The notes beneath the pieces were generated by a model. The model saw only the letters and a list, made by a program, of their open reading frames with translations, was not told the DNA's origin and searched no databases. This document shows positions 24,201-36,000 of a stretch of DNA of 62,000 bases, in pieces. The position numbers and the translations under genes are program-made. Position 1 is the stretch's first letter. Every line of letters starts with the position of its first letter. This DNA is from Symbiodinium natans (Eukaryota > Sar > Dinophyceae > Suessiales > Symbiodiniaceae), in assembly GCA_905221605.1 (NCBI GenBank), contig CAJNDS010002657.1, forward strand, positions 632,501 to 694,500, in the 5' to 3' direction.

Positions 24201-27200
24201 GTGGTTTTGGTGCTGGTGGTGCTGGTGCTGGTGCTGGTGCTGGTGCTGGTGCTGGTGCTGGTGCTGGTGCTGGTGCTGGTGCTGGTGCTGGTGCTGGTGC
24301 TGGTGCTGGTGGTGGTGGTGGCGGCGGTGGTGGTGGTGGTGGCGGCGGCGGTGGTGGTGGTGTTTAAGCTAAGAAGCCCCAGCTGATGAGATGAGCCGCC
24401 GCAGCCGTTTGGCTTGAATGAACATGGTCTTGTCTGAAGCTCTTTGTGTCCAGGGTGCTTGTCCGAAGCTTTAGCGAAGCACTCTGCGAAGGCCTGAACC
24501 CCAAGGCCGGAAGCCCAGTGCCCAAGCCAAAGCCCCCCCCCAAACCCTCAAACCCTCAGCCCCAAACTCTAAACCCGAAACCCTAAACCCCAAACCCTAA
24601 ACCTAAATTGCCCTAGCAGCTTCGAGACTGAGGTCACGGAGGCTCCCCAGGCTCCCCAGCCACAGGCCATGGGTGGGGGGGGATACACCCTAAACCCTAA
24701 ACCTTAACCTAAACCCTAAACCCTAATTAAACCCTAAACCCTCGGGAACATTCCACATCGCTCAACACGCTAAAAAGATTGCCGGTGCTTTGGGTTTCTG
24801 AGTTCTTCGGGGTGCCTATCTCCAACGGTATACGGCTCAACATGCTGTTGCCCGCTCATCCTGCTTCCCTGCGGTATCTCGAACGAAATCCTTTGCTTGC
24901 GGTATTTGGAGCTTCCTGCTAGTTGCTGGGAAGGTTGCTATTTGCCGTATCTCGACTTTCCGAACAACATTACATGCTGCAACTTGTGGTGCTTGCATCC
25001 AGCCCACCTACAAAGCAAATCACCCAAGCGACAAAAAATGCGCAAAGCAATTCCGTGGACATGGAAGAGTGACCAGTACTAGGCAATGGTAACCCTAGTA
25101 TAATCCTTATGGGGCCCCGCAGCCCATGCCAGCCGGTCACTTATCATTTGGGTGTGACGCGCCCAAACCCTCAAAACTACAATCCTCAAGCCCGAAACCT
25201 TAAAACCGTGAGCCCCAAACCCTTCAAACCCTGAAGCCCCAAAGCCGCCAGGCCATGCCGGCCCCACAGCCCATGCCGGCGCCGCAGCCCATGCCGGCGC
25301 CGCAGCCCATGCCGGCCGGGCCCTTGAGTGTTGGGATATGGCGCTCCGAAATCCTCAAACTTAAGCCCTCAAAAAACCCTTCTGCGCCCCAAGCCCTTCA
25401 AACCCTGAAGCCTCAAAGCTGCCAGGCCCCAACCTACGGGGCCCCGCAGCCCATGCCGGCGCCGCAGCCCATGCCGGCCGGGCCCTTGAGTGTTGGGATA
25501 CGGCGCTCCGAAATCCTCAAACTTAAGCCCTCAAAAAACCCTTTAAGTGCCCCAAGCCCTTCAAACCCCGAAGCCTCAAAGCCGCCAGGCCCCAACCTAC
25601 GGGGCCCCGCAGCCCATGCCGGCGCCGCAGCCCATGCCGGCCGGGCCCTTGAGTGTTGGGATACGGCGCTCCGAAATCCTCAAACTTAAGCCCTCAAAAA
25701 ACCCTTTAAGCGCCCCAAGCCCTTCAAACCCTGAAGCCTCAAAGCCGCCAGGCCCCAACCTACGGGGCCCCGCAGCCCATGCCGGCGCCGCAGCCCATGC
25801 CGGCCGGGCCCTTATGTGTTGGGATATGGCGCTCCTAGTAAAAGGTGTTTCGCCTGTATCAGTATAGTGACTGGAATCGGCTTGATAATAGGTGATTTGA
25901 TTTTGCTCCCCCTGAAATCAAACTCATGTCATAGACTCAAGCGGGGACATGCAATCCCAACACAAACCAAAGTAGTGCGACAAGTCCCAGTACAGCCGCA
26001 GGGTGCACCCTACGGGGCCCCACAGCCCATGCCAGCCGTGCCCTGAAACTTTGGGGATCCAAACCCACACCCTCAAACCCTTCCGTATAAGGGTCCATGT
26101 ACCTCACTGTTACATACTCCGGCCCCAACAGTCCCTGTATAGGAAGTACTCTGAGGCAGAAGTATTTCCTATTTAGGTGCGTGGCACCCTTATAAGGCTC
26201 CAGCCCGAACCAACACGGAGGCCCCACATCTGTTATCTACTAGCTGCTTAAGAACCCCGAAAAAATCGAAGATATTCTTCCTTATGAAGGGTAGCATAAG
26301 GATTATTGTTTTTTTCTTTTGAGGTTCTTAAGCAAATAGTAGCTATGGTCCCAGAATCTTTACAAGACACGTCCCCCCCCCGCTAACAAGACCGTAGTGT
26401 TACATACTTTCCCACGGCCTCTTGATCTCTAAGGCCGACATCGTATTCTCATAGGTGATTTAACATCTTTCGATTAAGCAAACATATGGGCCATATTTTC
26501 GAGCCGGGGGGGAACCCGGAATCTTTGGGCTCCGAATTTACATTCTTTGAGGCGCCAGGCACCACCACCATCGGCGAGCCCGTCTACCTGCCACCCATGA
26601 CTGCCCCGGCCGAGGCTCGTGGGGACGTCGCTTGCTAACACTGGCAACCCTGCATCCTGCAGCCCTAAACCCAAATCCGAATTCCTATACAAACCGAACT
26701 GCAACAATTTGACTCTGAAGCCTGTACCACCAAAGCTCTAAATCCCATTTGAGGCCTTGATTGCCAAAGCTCCAACCCCGCTTGACATGCAGATGGCGCC
26801 CGCGACTTATGCCCCGGCAACGCAGGCGCGGAACCCCTGACCTTCACAGCCCTAAACCCGTCGGAGTTGGCATAGTCGGGGTTCCCTGTAACTGTACTGG
26901 TAAGCCCTACAACTTCACAGCATTGCGCCACCAGGTAGGCCCTAAACACTATACGGCAGCTCACGATTCTTCCCGATAGTTCACGACAGTTACGCCAGCA
27001 GGCGCCTGGCACCGTGCCTGGCACCACCACGATTGGCGAGCCAGTCTACCTGCCACCCATGACCGCCCCAGCGGAGGCGCTGGCTTTGGGGGTTCCTAGG
27101 GGCTGAGGGCTTAGGCCCCTAAGAATCCTAACAGCGGCTTTCTAGCAATAACCTACAGAAAAAGTAGGTTTCGGGCTCTTAAGGTACTCGTAGGGTTTTC

Positions 27201-30053
27201 AGGGGCTGAGGCCTTAGGCCTCGGGGTTTCGGTCTCGCGCTTGGGGGCTTCAGGTCACAAAGCGATGCCCAAACCAGGCATCGGGGTTTGCAAAGGCGAT
27301 GGCCTAAACCAGACTCTAAAGCCTGAGGGTTTAGGGTTTGGGTTTAGGGTTTAGGGTTTAGTGGGTCTAAACCTTATATTGCTTGGTGATCTCATGAAGC
27401 AGGGTTTCTGTTCTGTAGGGGTTTCTTATTGGGGTACCTAGGGGCTAGATTAAGGTATAAGGGTAACAGATCGGGGCTATATTAAGGTATAAGGGTAACA
27501 GATAAAGAGGCCACCTAAACTATAGACTCTAAACACTAAAACCTTCATGTCGGCCGCACAGTTGTCCTGAAGCCCCTAGTTGTCCTGAAAATTGTCCTGA
27601 AGCCCCATATTCCTCAACTCCCACTCTTTCCAAAGAGTCTCGCCGTGCATACCTTTTTACAAGATTCTGGGAGAAGTCCCTAAACCCTAAACCCTAAACC
27701 CTAAACCCTAAACCCTAAACCCTAAACCCTAAACCAAGAGGCTCATGGCCTGCGGCTTCAGGGTTTGAGGGCTTCTGAGAGTGTCCCGAAGATGGTTCCA
27801 AAGTAGTTTACTGGCTCAGGGCGAATGCAGTACCCTAAACCCTAAACCCTAAACCCTAAACCCTAAACCCTAAACCCTCAACCCTCAACCCTCAACCCTA
27901 AACCCTCAGCCCTCAACCCTAAACCCTAAACCCTAAACCCCAAACCCTAAACCCTAAACCCTCAGCAGCCTCAGCAGGCTCCGATGCAGACGGCCCCAGG
28001 GCAGATGATCACCGACGGGGCCCCGATGCAGATGCCCCCGGCGACCTACGGAGCTCCGATGCAGGTGGCCTCTGCTGATGCGAGCTGTGTTTAGGGGTGG
28101 TTGTTTAGGGTTTAGGGTTTAGGGTTTAGGGTTTAGGGTTTAGGGTTTAGGGTTTAGGCTTTACTAATACTACCCCTCTCTATTCTACACCCCCTAGGTT
28201 CCCCCCTTGAATAACCTTAATTAGTCTTAATTAGCCCAAAATAACCTTAATTGTAGGGGAACCTAGAAGGGGTAGTATAGAGGGGGGTAGTAGGGGGAAA
28301 AACCCCAAGCTAAACCGGAATCCGTCAACCCTGGCTCAGTGAGACCTTTGGGTAACCGAGTTTGACTCAGTTTGACTTATCTTGTAGGATTTATGGCGGT
28401 TGTACATGTTTGGGCGCTGCGGGCTTGCCTGAAACAAGGCTCCTCTGAGCTGCGGCTGCAGTTCCTGCTGATTGTCCATATCGTTGGTGCATGATCTCAA
28501 TGCAACCTTCGGAATATCGATTTCGCAGGCGCCCGCAACAACCACCATCGGTGAGCCGGTGTACCTGCCTCCCATCACCGCGCCTTCCGAGGCCTGTCAA
28601 CAGGGCATAGCAGACTGATGAGATTCAGGATGGGGCCATTGGTTGTAGCTGCTGTCGTTTAGGAGTGCGAGTGAATACCAAGCAAGAAGATTTCGACCCC
28701 TCATGGTATACATGGCGGAACTCTGAAGGTGTAAAACGCACCCCGTGAGCCAATGTGCAAGCAGAGGTGTTTCAGAAGAGCCGTTGTGCTGTGAACCTGA
28801 AAGCCTCGACGAATCAGGGCGCCCCTCAGATGGCCCCAGCCTACGGCGCTCCAGCACCTGCCTACGGCGCTCCGGCCCCAGCCTACGGCGCTCCGGGGCA
28901 GATGGCGCCTGCGACTTATGCTCCGGCAACGCAGGCGCGAAGGCCCTGACCTTCAGAACCCTAAACCCTTTCGGGGCTTCTGGGGGGCGTTGAGTCTTGG
29001 CAGAGTCGGGTTTACCTGTAACTGCAACAAATGTTACAACCCTGCTACTTCAAGGTGTTGCGCCTCTAGGTGGGCCTTGAACGCCATACTCCAGCTTCAC
29101 GATAGCTCACGGTAGTCACGCCAAGAGGTGCCTGGCACCACCACGATTGGCGAGCCTGTCTACCTGCCACCCATGACCGCCCCAGCGGAGGCGCCCGGTT
29201 CAGGGCGTTGGCTTTAGGGTTTGTAGGGGCTGTCCCCTAAACCCTAAACCCTAAACCCTAAACCCTAAACCCTAAACCCTAAACCCTAAACCCTAAACCC
29301 TAAACCCTAAACCCTAAACCCTCCTGGGTAAGGGTCTCAAGCTTGAGGGCTTGAGGGCATCGGGGCTCACACATGCGATGCCCTGAATAGGCATTGGGTT
29401 TTGCCAAAAAGCGATGTCCTCTAAACCAGGCTCTGAAGCCTGAGGGTTTGGGGCTTAGGGTTGAGGCTTTGGGGTTTAGGGTTTAGGGTTTAGGACCCTC
29501 GAGCAGGGTGTTTGCCCTGAAGCCCATTTCCCTCAATCCTAACTCGTTTCTAAGCGTCTTGGCGTACATGCTTTTGCAAGATTCTGGGAGAGACCTCCCC
29601 CAAGAGGGCTTTGGTTGTAAGTAGGGTTGTTCTGGTTTCGGGTTGCAATTTTGGTGGGTTTGGGGGCTCATGTTCTACGGCTTCAGGGTCTGAGGGTATA
29701 GAGCTGAGGGGTTCCAAGGACAGTACCAGAATATTTGAAACCCTAAACCCTAAACCCTAAAGCCTAAACCCTAAACCCTAAACCCTCAGTCCTTGCAGGC
29801 ACCGATGCAGATGGCCCCAGGGCAGATGGCACCGGGCCCCTATGGGGGCCAGCCGATGCAGATGGCCCCGGCCCCGGCGACCTACGGCGCGCCGATGCAG
29901 GTGCCCTCTGGTTATCCTGTGGGCTTCTGTGTATTTATACTTCGCATCTACCTTAAGAACAATTTAAGAACCCAAAAGTTTTTTTGTAGGTTGCCTACCA
30001 AGCCTATATGGGGTTTTATCGTAATAACCTACAAAAAGGGTAGTTTTTTTTTT

Positions 30054-30097
<44 letters not shown>

Positions 30098-33000
30098 TGC
30101 TCTGAAAGTAGACCGGAAAACGCAAGAACCTCCCTTCGGACACCTAGATCTGCGCAGACTAGCGCCTAGACCCCCCCAATTTGCAAAAACCTGGGACCCT
30201 ATCTACCTACATCTTATTAAGGGTTTTCCTACAAAATAGGGGGTACTTATCATCATCTTTAAGTGTTTTCCTACAAAAATAGGGGGTACTTACCTAGTCA
30301 TCTGTAGGTAAATAGGGTCCCAGGTATTCGAAACCCCAAAGCCCTGAATCCGGCTTAACCTTGGTTCGGTGTGACGTCCGCATGTAGTCAGCTAGTAGGA
30401 ATTGAGGGTTTAGGGTTTAGGGTTTAGGGTTTAGGGTTTAGGGTCTAGGGTTTAGGGTTTAGGGTTTAGGGTTTAGGGTTTGTCAGTCGGTGTCAGCTGC
30501 GTGGTTGCCTTGACGATGGGGGCGCTGCCACCTTAGCTGTGATTAATCAGGTACTTCTGCAAAGGGGGACACGACAATCAGTGCACGTCATCACTCAGAA
30601 GATCGTTGTGCGCCAGGGCCCAGCGACCATCGGTGAGCCGGTGTACCTCCCTCCCATCACTGCGCCGGCCGAGGCCGGTCAACAGTTTATCACGGACTGA
30701 TGTTGTTTAGGGTGGGGCAGGTGTCTGTAGCAGTAGCTGCTGTTGCGTGCGAGTGCTACTGCACTGTCCAATAGGCAAGAAGGTTCGACCCCTCATACTA
30801 TGCGTGGTGCAGTATGATGGCCTGAAGATGAAGAACGACATTGCAAACAGAGCTGTTGCAATGTCGTCGGTGTGAACCAATGAAAGCCTTCGACGAATCA
30901 GGGAGCCCCTCAGATGGCGCCTGCCTACGGCGCTCCGGCCCCAGCCTATGGCGCTCCGGCCCCAGCTTATGGTGCTCCGGCCCCAGCCTACGGCGCTCCA
31001 GCCTACGGCGCTCCAGCCCCTGCCTATGGCGCTCCGACATACGGTGCTCCCACCACCATCCAGGCCGGTAACATCTCATGAGTGTTGACTGAGAAGGCTT
31101 ATAGGAGAAGGACCTCGCAAACATTTACTTGCGGGTCTCGCAACAACTTGATTTGTTTCTTGTTCGGCCAGCCGAGGGCCATAAGTTGTGAGCATCCGAA
31201 GTTGTGGAAATGGCCACCAACTGCCAGTACCCCCGCATTCACCACTTGCCTGCCCTCCCTGTCCCGAACCTCCTGCAGCCCTAGATTCCCAAGCCCCGAA
31301 CTGCAGCCCCTAACCGCAGCCTGGCTACGCTCCGGGCTATGGTGCGCCGACCACCATGCAGGCTCCTAGCGTTGCGCGTCATAGGATCTGAGTATCAGGG
31401 TCCATAGGACTTGGAGTTTGAGGTTCAGCGTGTAGGGCGGGGCATAGAAACCCCCAAGCCCCAATCGGGCCAGGGTTGCCCTAAGCCCTACTAAGCCTAA
31501 AACCCGAAGCCCACAATCCCAGATCCCAACAAGCAGAATCGTTCCCTGAATTGGATAACAGCCAAACCCCAAACATTTGGCAGACGTTGCTGCACCTGGC
31601 CGCTCTCTAGCAGAGACTTCAGGGTAGAAGTTGATCCTCAGTCCTGGCACCTTCATCTTCGAGTGACCCGCCAGAACCCAGCGACTCCGCCGATCCTGCT
31701 TGGGGCATGTTCAAGCGGAATGATCAATGACCCTGAGCGTGAGATCTCAGTGCACGACCGCGTACCCCCTGATGGGCTCTACTATATCCCCCTTGGGAAT
31801 ATTTTTTGTTCATATAAGACCAAAGAGGATATTAAAATGTTTGTTTATTAAGGTTCTAAGGGGAGTATAGTCTATAGCGATATCTTTCAGCTGCTCACCT
31901 TTCTGGGGTTCTGGGTTCCTTTACACCGCGAAGCGACCGGACACGACGGCGCCATCAAAACATGGGTACCCAGCTAGCAAGGTATTGGCCCTAAACCCTA
32001 AACCCTAAACCCTAAACCCTAGACCCTAAACCTTAAACCCTAAACCCTAAACCCTAAACCCTAAAACCAAAACCCTAATAAACCCTAAACCCCAACCCCC
32101 AACCCTGGGCAAGATCACGAAGGCCCACTCAGCTCCGCGGCTCACTGAGAAGTCTGCGAACACAGGAAGTCCCACCTGTCTCAAGGTTTAGGGTTGAGGG
32201 TTTAGGGTTTAGGGTTTAGGGTCCTCAACCCTAAAACGCTAAGCCAGGCGGTTTGGACGATGAACTCAGCTATGTTTCTGAGATCACAGTCATAGGCCTG
32301 CTAATCCCCAAAGCTTACGGTTTTGGGGTTATTATTCATAGTACTCTTGTAACGAATATGACTCATATTAATCGTGTTATGAATATTATTCATGTCAGTA
32401 TTCTTTTACTTCCATTAGATATACTTGATATTATGATTACTGCGAATTTTCAGAATACAGGTAGGGATTCGGACCCTTGCGTCTTGCCAGGGCGGCGCGA
32501 TGCCAGGCCATGCCTGGGGGTGGGGGAAAATATGGTTTCAGGGTTTTGGTTTTAGGGTTTAGGGTTTAGGGTTTAGGGTTTAGGGTTTAGGGTTTAGGGT
32601 TTAGGGTTTAGGGTTCGGGGATTCAGGATTACAGCCCGAGTCGAGCACGTTGTCTTGACACACCACGACACGATGTACCTTCCCAAGCCTGAACCCCAAG
32701 CCTTGAATCTAGCAGTCTCAGCCCCTTAGCATGAAGAAGGGATTCAAGCCACACATGCCAGGTACCATGTACCCCGGCACCGTGATGCAGGGAGCCCCCG
32801 GCACTGACTACTTCACCATGATGGACCGCCTCAGGTTTCAGAGTCTACTGGGCACACTTCAAGGTTTCTGCGGTCCTTATCAGAGGGTTTCTGGTACCCC
32901 TAAACCCTAAACCCTAAACCCTAAACCCTAAACCCTAAACCCTAAACCCTAAACCCTTAACCCTTCACTCCCCCAAGCAGTGTGTCAACACCAACGGGTT

Positions 33001-36000
33001 CCAACATGTAGAGTAAGAGGGGCTTGGTCGAGTGGCGGCCTGGAGCCTGTGGTTATTCTCGAAGCCCTAAACCCTAAACCCTAAAACTCAAAACCCTAGA
33101 CCCTACAAAACCCTAAAGCTTAAAACCCTAGACCCTAAAAACCCTAAAACTTAAAACCCTAGACCCTAAAACCCTAACACTTAAAACCCTAGACCCTAAG
33201 CCGACGAGAATCGCGCCCCCCCGCCTTGGTCTGTTTTTTGGGCTCGTGAAATGCGACGTCTGGGCTCCCGTGGTCTCACTATGGAATCCCTTTGGGGTTT
33301 TGTGCTTTTGTGGGTTTTTGGGTTTAGGGGTTTAGGATTTCAGAATCTTTGGATGGTGTACAGGCTTCACCGGCAGGTGGGGTGATGACGGTGGAGAATG
33401 TTCATAGCAGATGTCGTGCAAAAGCGCCACATTCATTCCCGCGTTCTGCACCTTCGAGCTTCTAAATTTGTGTAGCACCGCGGACGGATGTCTATCTGAA
33501 TGAAGACATATTACCGATCTGGTCCGTGTGAAAAAATGCCAGCATGATCTGTTGCAGAATCTTACTCACAATGTGAGCACGCCAAAGCCATTGCAATTTC
33601 GGGCTTTTGAGCATGACGGCCCGAATTAGGTTGTGTTTTGCAATTCTTCTCGCTCACTTTAACCTCGCTAGCTGCACCCTATATACCCAAACTTTCCCAA
33701 GCAAGGTGGTGTAGATCTGGTCTCAGTTATTGTTTGTGGCTGGGCATCCTAACCCTACACCCTAAGCCCTAAAGCCGTAAACCCTAAGACCTCAACTTTA
33801 AACCCTTCCCCTGTAGTAATCACCTCCCTCCCCGAAGGACACCAACAATGATGGAGTTGTGTCCCGCGACGAGCCACCGAGCCGCAATGCAGTTTGTAAA
33901 GACATGCTTGTTCGCTTCATTCCAGGGCGCATGTCTGTTGTTGTGAAGGAACTTCAAATTCGCTAACACGTTTGGGGACATGTTCTGGGCTGTCCTTCGA
34001 TGTTTTGTTTTGGCCTGATGCAGCAATCGCTGAACTCGCTGTGCACATACAGATTCATGCAAGGACTTCATGTGCATGCACACTTAGCATCCCAGTGCGC
34101 GCTCGGCGTTTTTCAGAGGGGCCCTACAGCGCAAGTTTCAGAGGCCCAAGTGCATGAAATCGAGCAGGCCCTTCTAATGGTTTTGATAATGGGATCCCCC
34201 GCCCCCCCAAACCCCACCCGCCCACACCCCCCCAAAAGAGAGAAAATGCGCAGACACCTCCAACGGACCTGCGTTGCAAGTAAACCCACAGGGAGGGGAG
34301 CCCTAAACCCTAAACCCTAAACCCTAAACCCTGGGGTTGTATTTCGGGTTTAAGGTCTTAAGGCCTTAAGCGCCTTGGGGATGCTTGTCGTCCGCATGAG
34401 CTCTGTCGCGTGTACTCTGTTATGTTGTGTTCTGGCGACTCAGCGTCTTCCCGTAAGCCGCCTCAAAGCATGAATCTCTCGCTCCGCACCGAAAAATATA
34501 AATCAGTAGCAATGGTCGTAGGAACAAGGATTACTACTTAAGCTGCCTTCTTCTTTATTGTCTATGCATCCCTGTATCTACCTACCTATCTTTACAGCAT
34601 ATATATATATATGTGAATGTATGTATGCGTATACATATGTATGTATATATAAAGATATATCTCTGTGTGTGTGTGTGTCATTCTTGTCTCCAGCATTCGA
34701 GCCCTACCGTCAGCCCCTCTTGGCCCCCCAGGTTCGCCGCGGCCATGAGGTCGGGTGGCGTGCAGCCGGTTGGAGCCCGGGTCCCGGAAAGTTTGCTGGC
34801 TTCGGGTTGTTTTTGTAAAAAGGGTTTAGGGCTTAGGGTTTAGGGTTTAGGGCTAAGCCCTATAAGCCCTAAAGGGCAGCTTCGGGTTCGGATGTGGGGT
34901 CTGGGGATTTCGGGATTCATTGGATTTAGGGGTTGCGGGTTTAGGGTTTAGGGTTTTTAGGGTTTAGGGTTTAGGGCTTAGGGCTTAGGGTCTACGGTTG
35001 GGGTGGTTCGACTCCAGGACTCTCAGCATGTTTAGGACGTCTGCACCATCCTTGAAGCGGCCGTTTTTTCAGTTTAGGGTTTAGGGTTTAGGGTTTAGGG
35101 TTCAGGGTTCAGGGTTCAGGGTTCAAGGTTTAGGGTTTAGGGTGTAGGGTTCAGGGTTTAGGGTCCCAAACCCTGAGCCGGAGCCCTCAAGCAGGATGCG
35201 CCGATGGAGCCGGTCCAGGGCGGCATGGGCGGAATGGGCCAGGCTGGCAATTCTACCCTAAACCCTAAACCCTAAACCCTAAACCCTAAACCCTAAACCC
35301 TAAAGCCTAAAGCCTAAACCCTAAACCTAAAGGGAGTCCTACTCGGACCCCTTCAGGATGTGGCCCCTAAGGGGTTCCCTTGATACGCTCCTAATGTGGC
35401 GCTTACATTCCCTGAGGGGGTTCAAGGTAGAACCCCCCCATGATAAGCCCTAGAACCCGAACTTGAACACTGAATGGATACGATTGTGGTCGGGGTTGTC
35501 CTGTTTGACGGGTCCCCAAAAAGATATAGACCTCCGTTAAAGGTATGAAATTACGGGATATACGTGACGGGCCCTGTCTAGTCTGTCTAGTATTTCAATA
35601 AGGACAAGGGTGATTGCGGTTGTCCAGGGGTCCGATCACGGGGACTATGTTGGGTAAAGCCTGCGGTTTAGGGTTGTGGGTGTAAGATTAGGGCCACTAT
35701 GGCTATTTGGTTGCCCCGACTTCCAAAAAGGCAAACCTTATGACTATCACACAAAAACTCCTGGGTCTTATTTCCAGGGCAAAGTCCTCATAATGAAGGT
35801 GCTAGGGTCAGGTGTTGTTCTCTTTGGTTTCCTTCTGTTGGTAATTTACGTAATTCACACGTAGCTGAGTAGCACCCCAGCTAAACTAAAACCCAAGCCT
35901 TAAATGCGACATGCAACCCGAACTCTGTGCTTCAGGCCTTATGGAGCTAGAGGGCTTTAGGTCTTCGGGACCATGGCTAGTCCTAGGCCCCTGGGCGGGG

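Larger units (their letters stand above)
21660..24618. other. Repeat-rich intron region between alveolin and tail exons
   Basis: Contains scattered telomere-like patches, a 26-bp tandem duplication (22,304-22,354, aatccctatgcaacagc), a cccTCTaaa nonamer array (22,880-23,015) and a ggtgct satellite (24,208-24,360). Possible micro-exons: EHPTQTVQQAS at 22,777-22,809, a stretch ending cacg|gtaagc near 23,063, and GPGWARSSYGGGPG near 24,099. None is strong enough to call. Confidence 0.5.
25252..25830 (+). repeat. 163-bp tandem duplication of exon plus intron
   Basis: Each unit holds a PQPMPA exon followed by an intron piece (from ggcccttgagtgttggg through aagcctcaaag). The repeated ggggccccgc mark falls at 25,438, 25,601 and 25,764, giving a period of exactly 163 bp. 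The first unit is about 17 bp longer. Copies differ at very few positions, so the expansion is recent. Because 163 is not a multiple of 3, read-through would change frame, so the intron must be spliced. Confidence 0.92.
26552..31067 (+). repeat. Roughly 2-kb tandem triplication of tail exons
   Basis: The GEPVYLPP exons at 26,552, 28,529 and 30,617, and the following QMAP/YGAP exons at 26,787, 28,818 and 30,902, recur with periods of about 2.0-2.1 kb. So do exons 27,002/29,128 and 27,978/29,799. Intron sequence after 26,826 and 28,935 is also recognisably homologous (gtaactgta/gtaactgca, cacgatt/cacgata). The third unit is incomplete. Confidence 0.8.

Noticed and set aside
35000-35025. tRNA B-box-like ggttcgactcc
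   Set aside because: Flanking bases do not pair as a T-arm and no acceptor stem or A-box fits.
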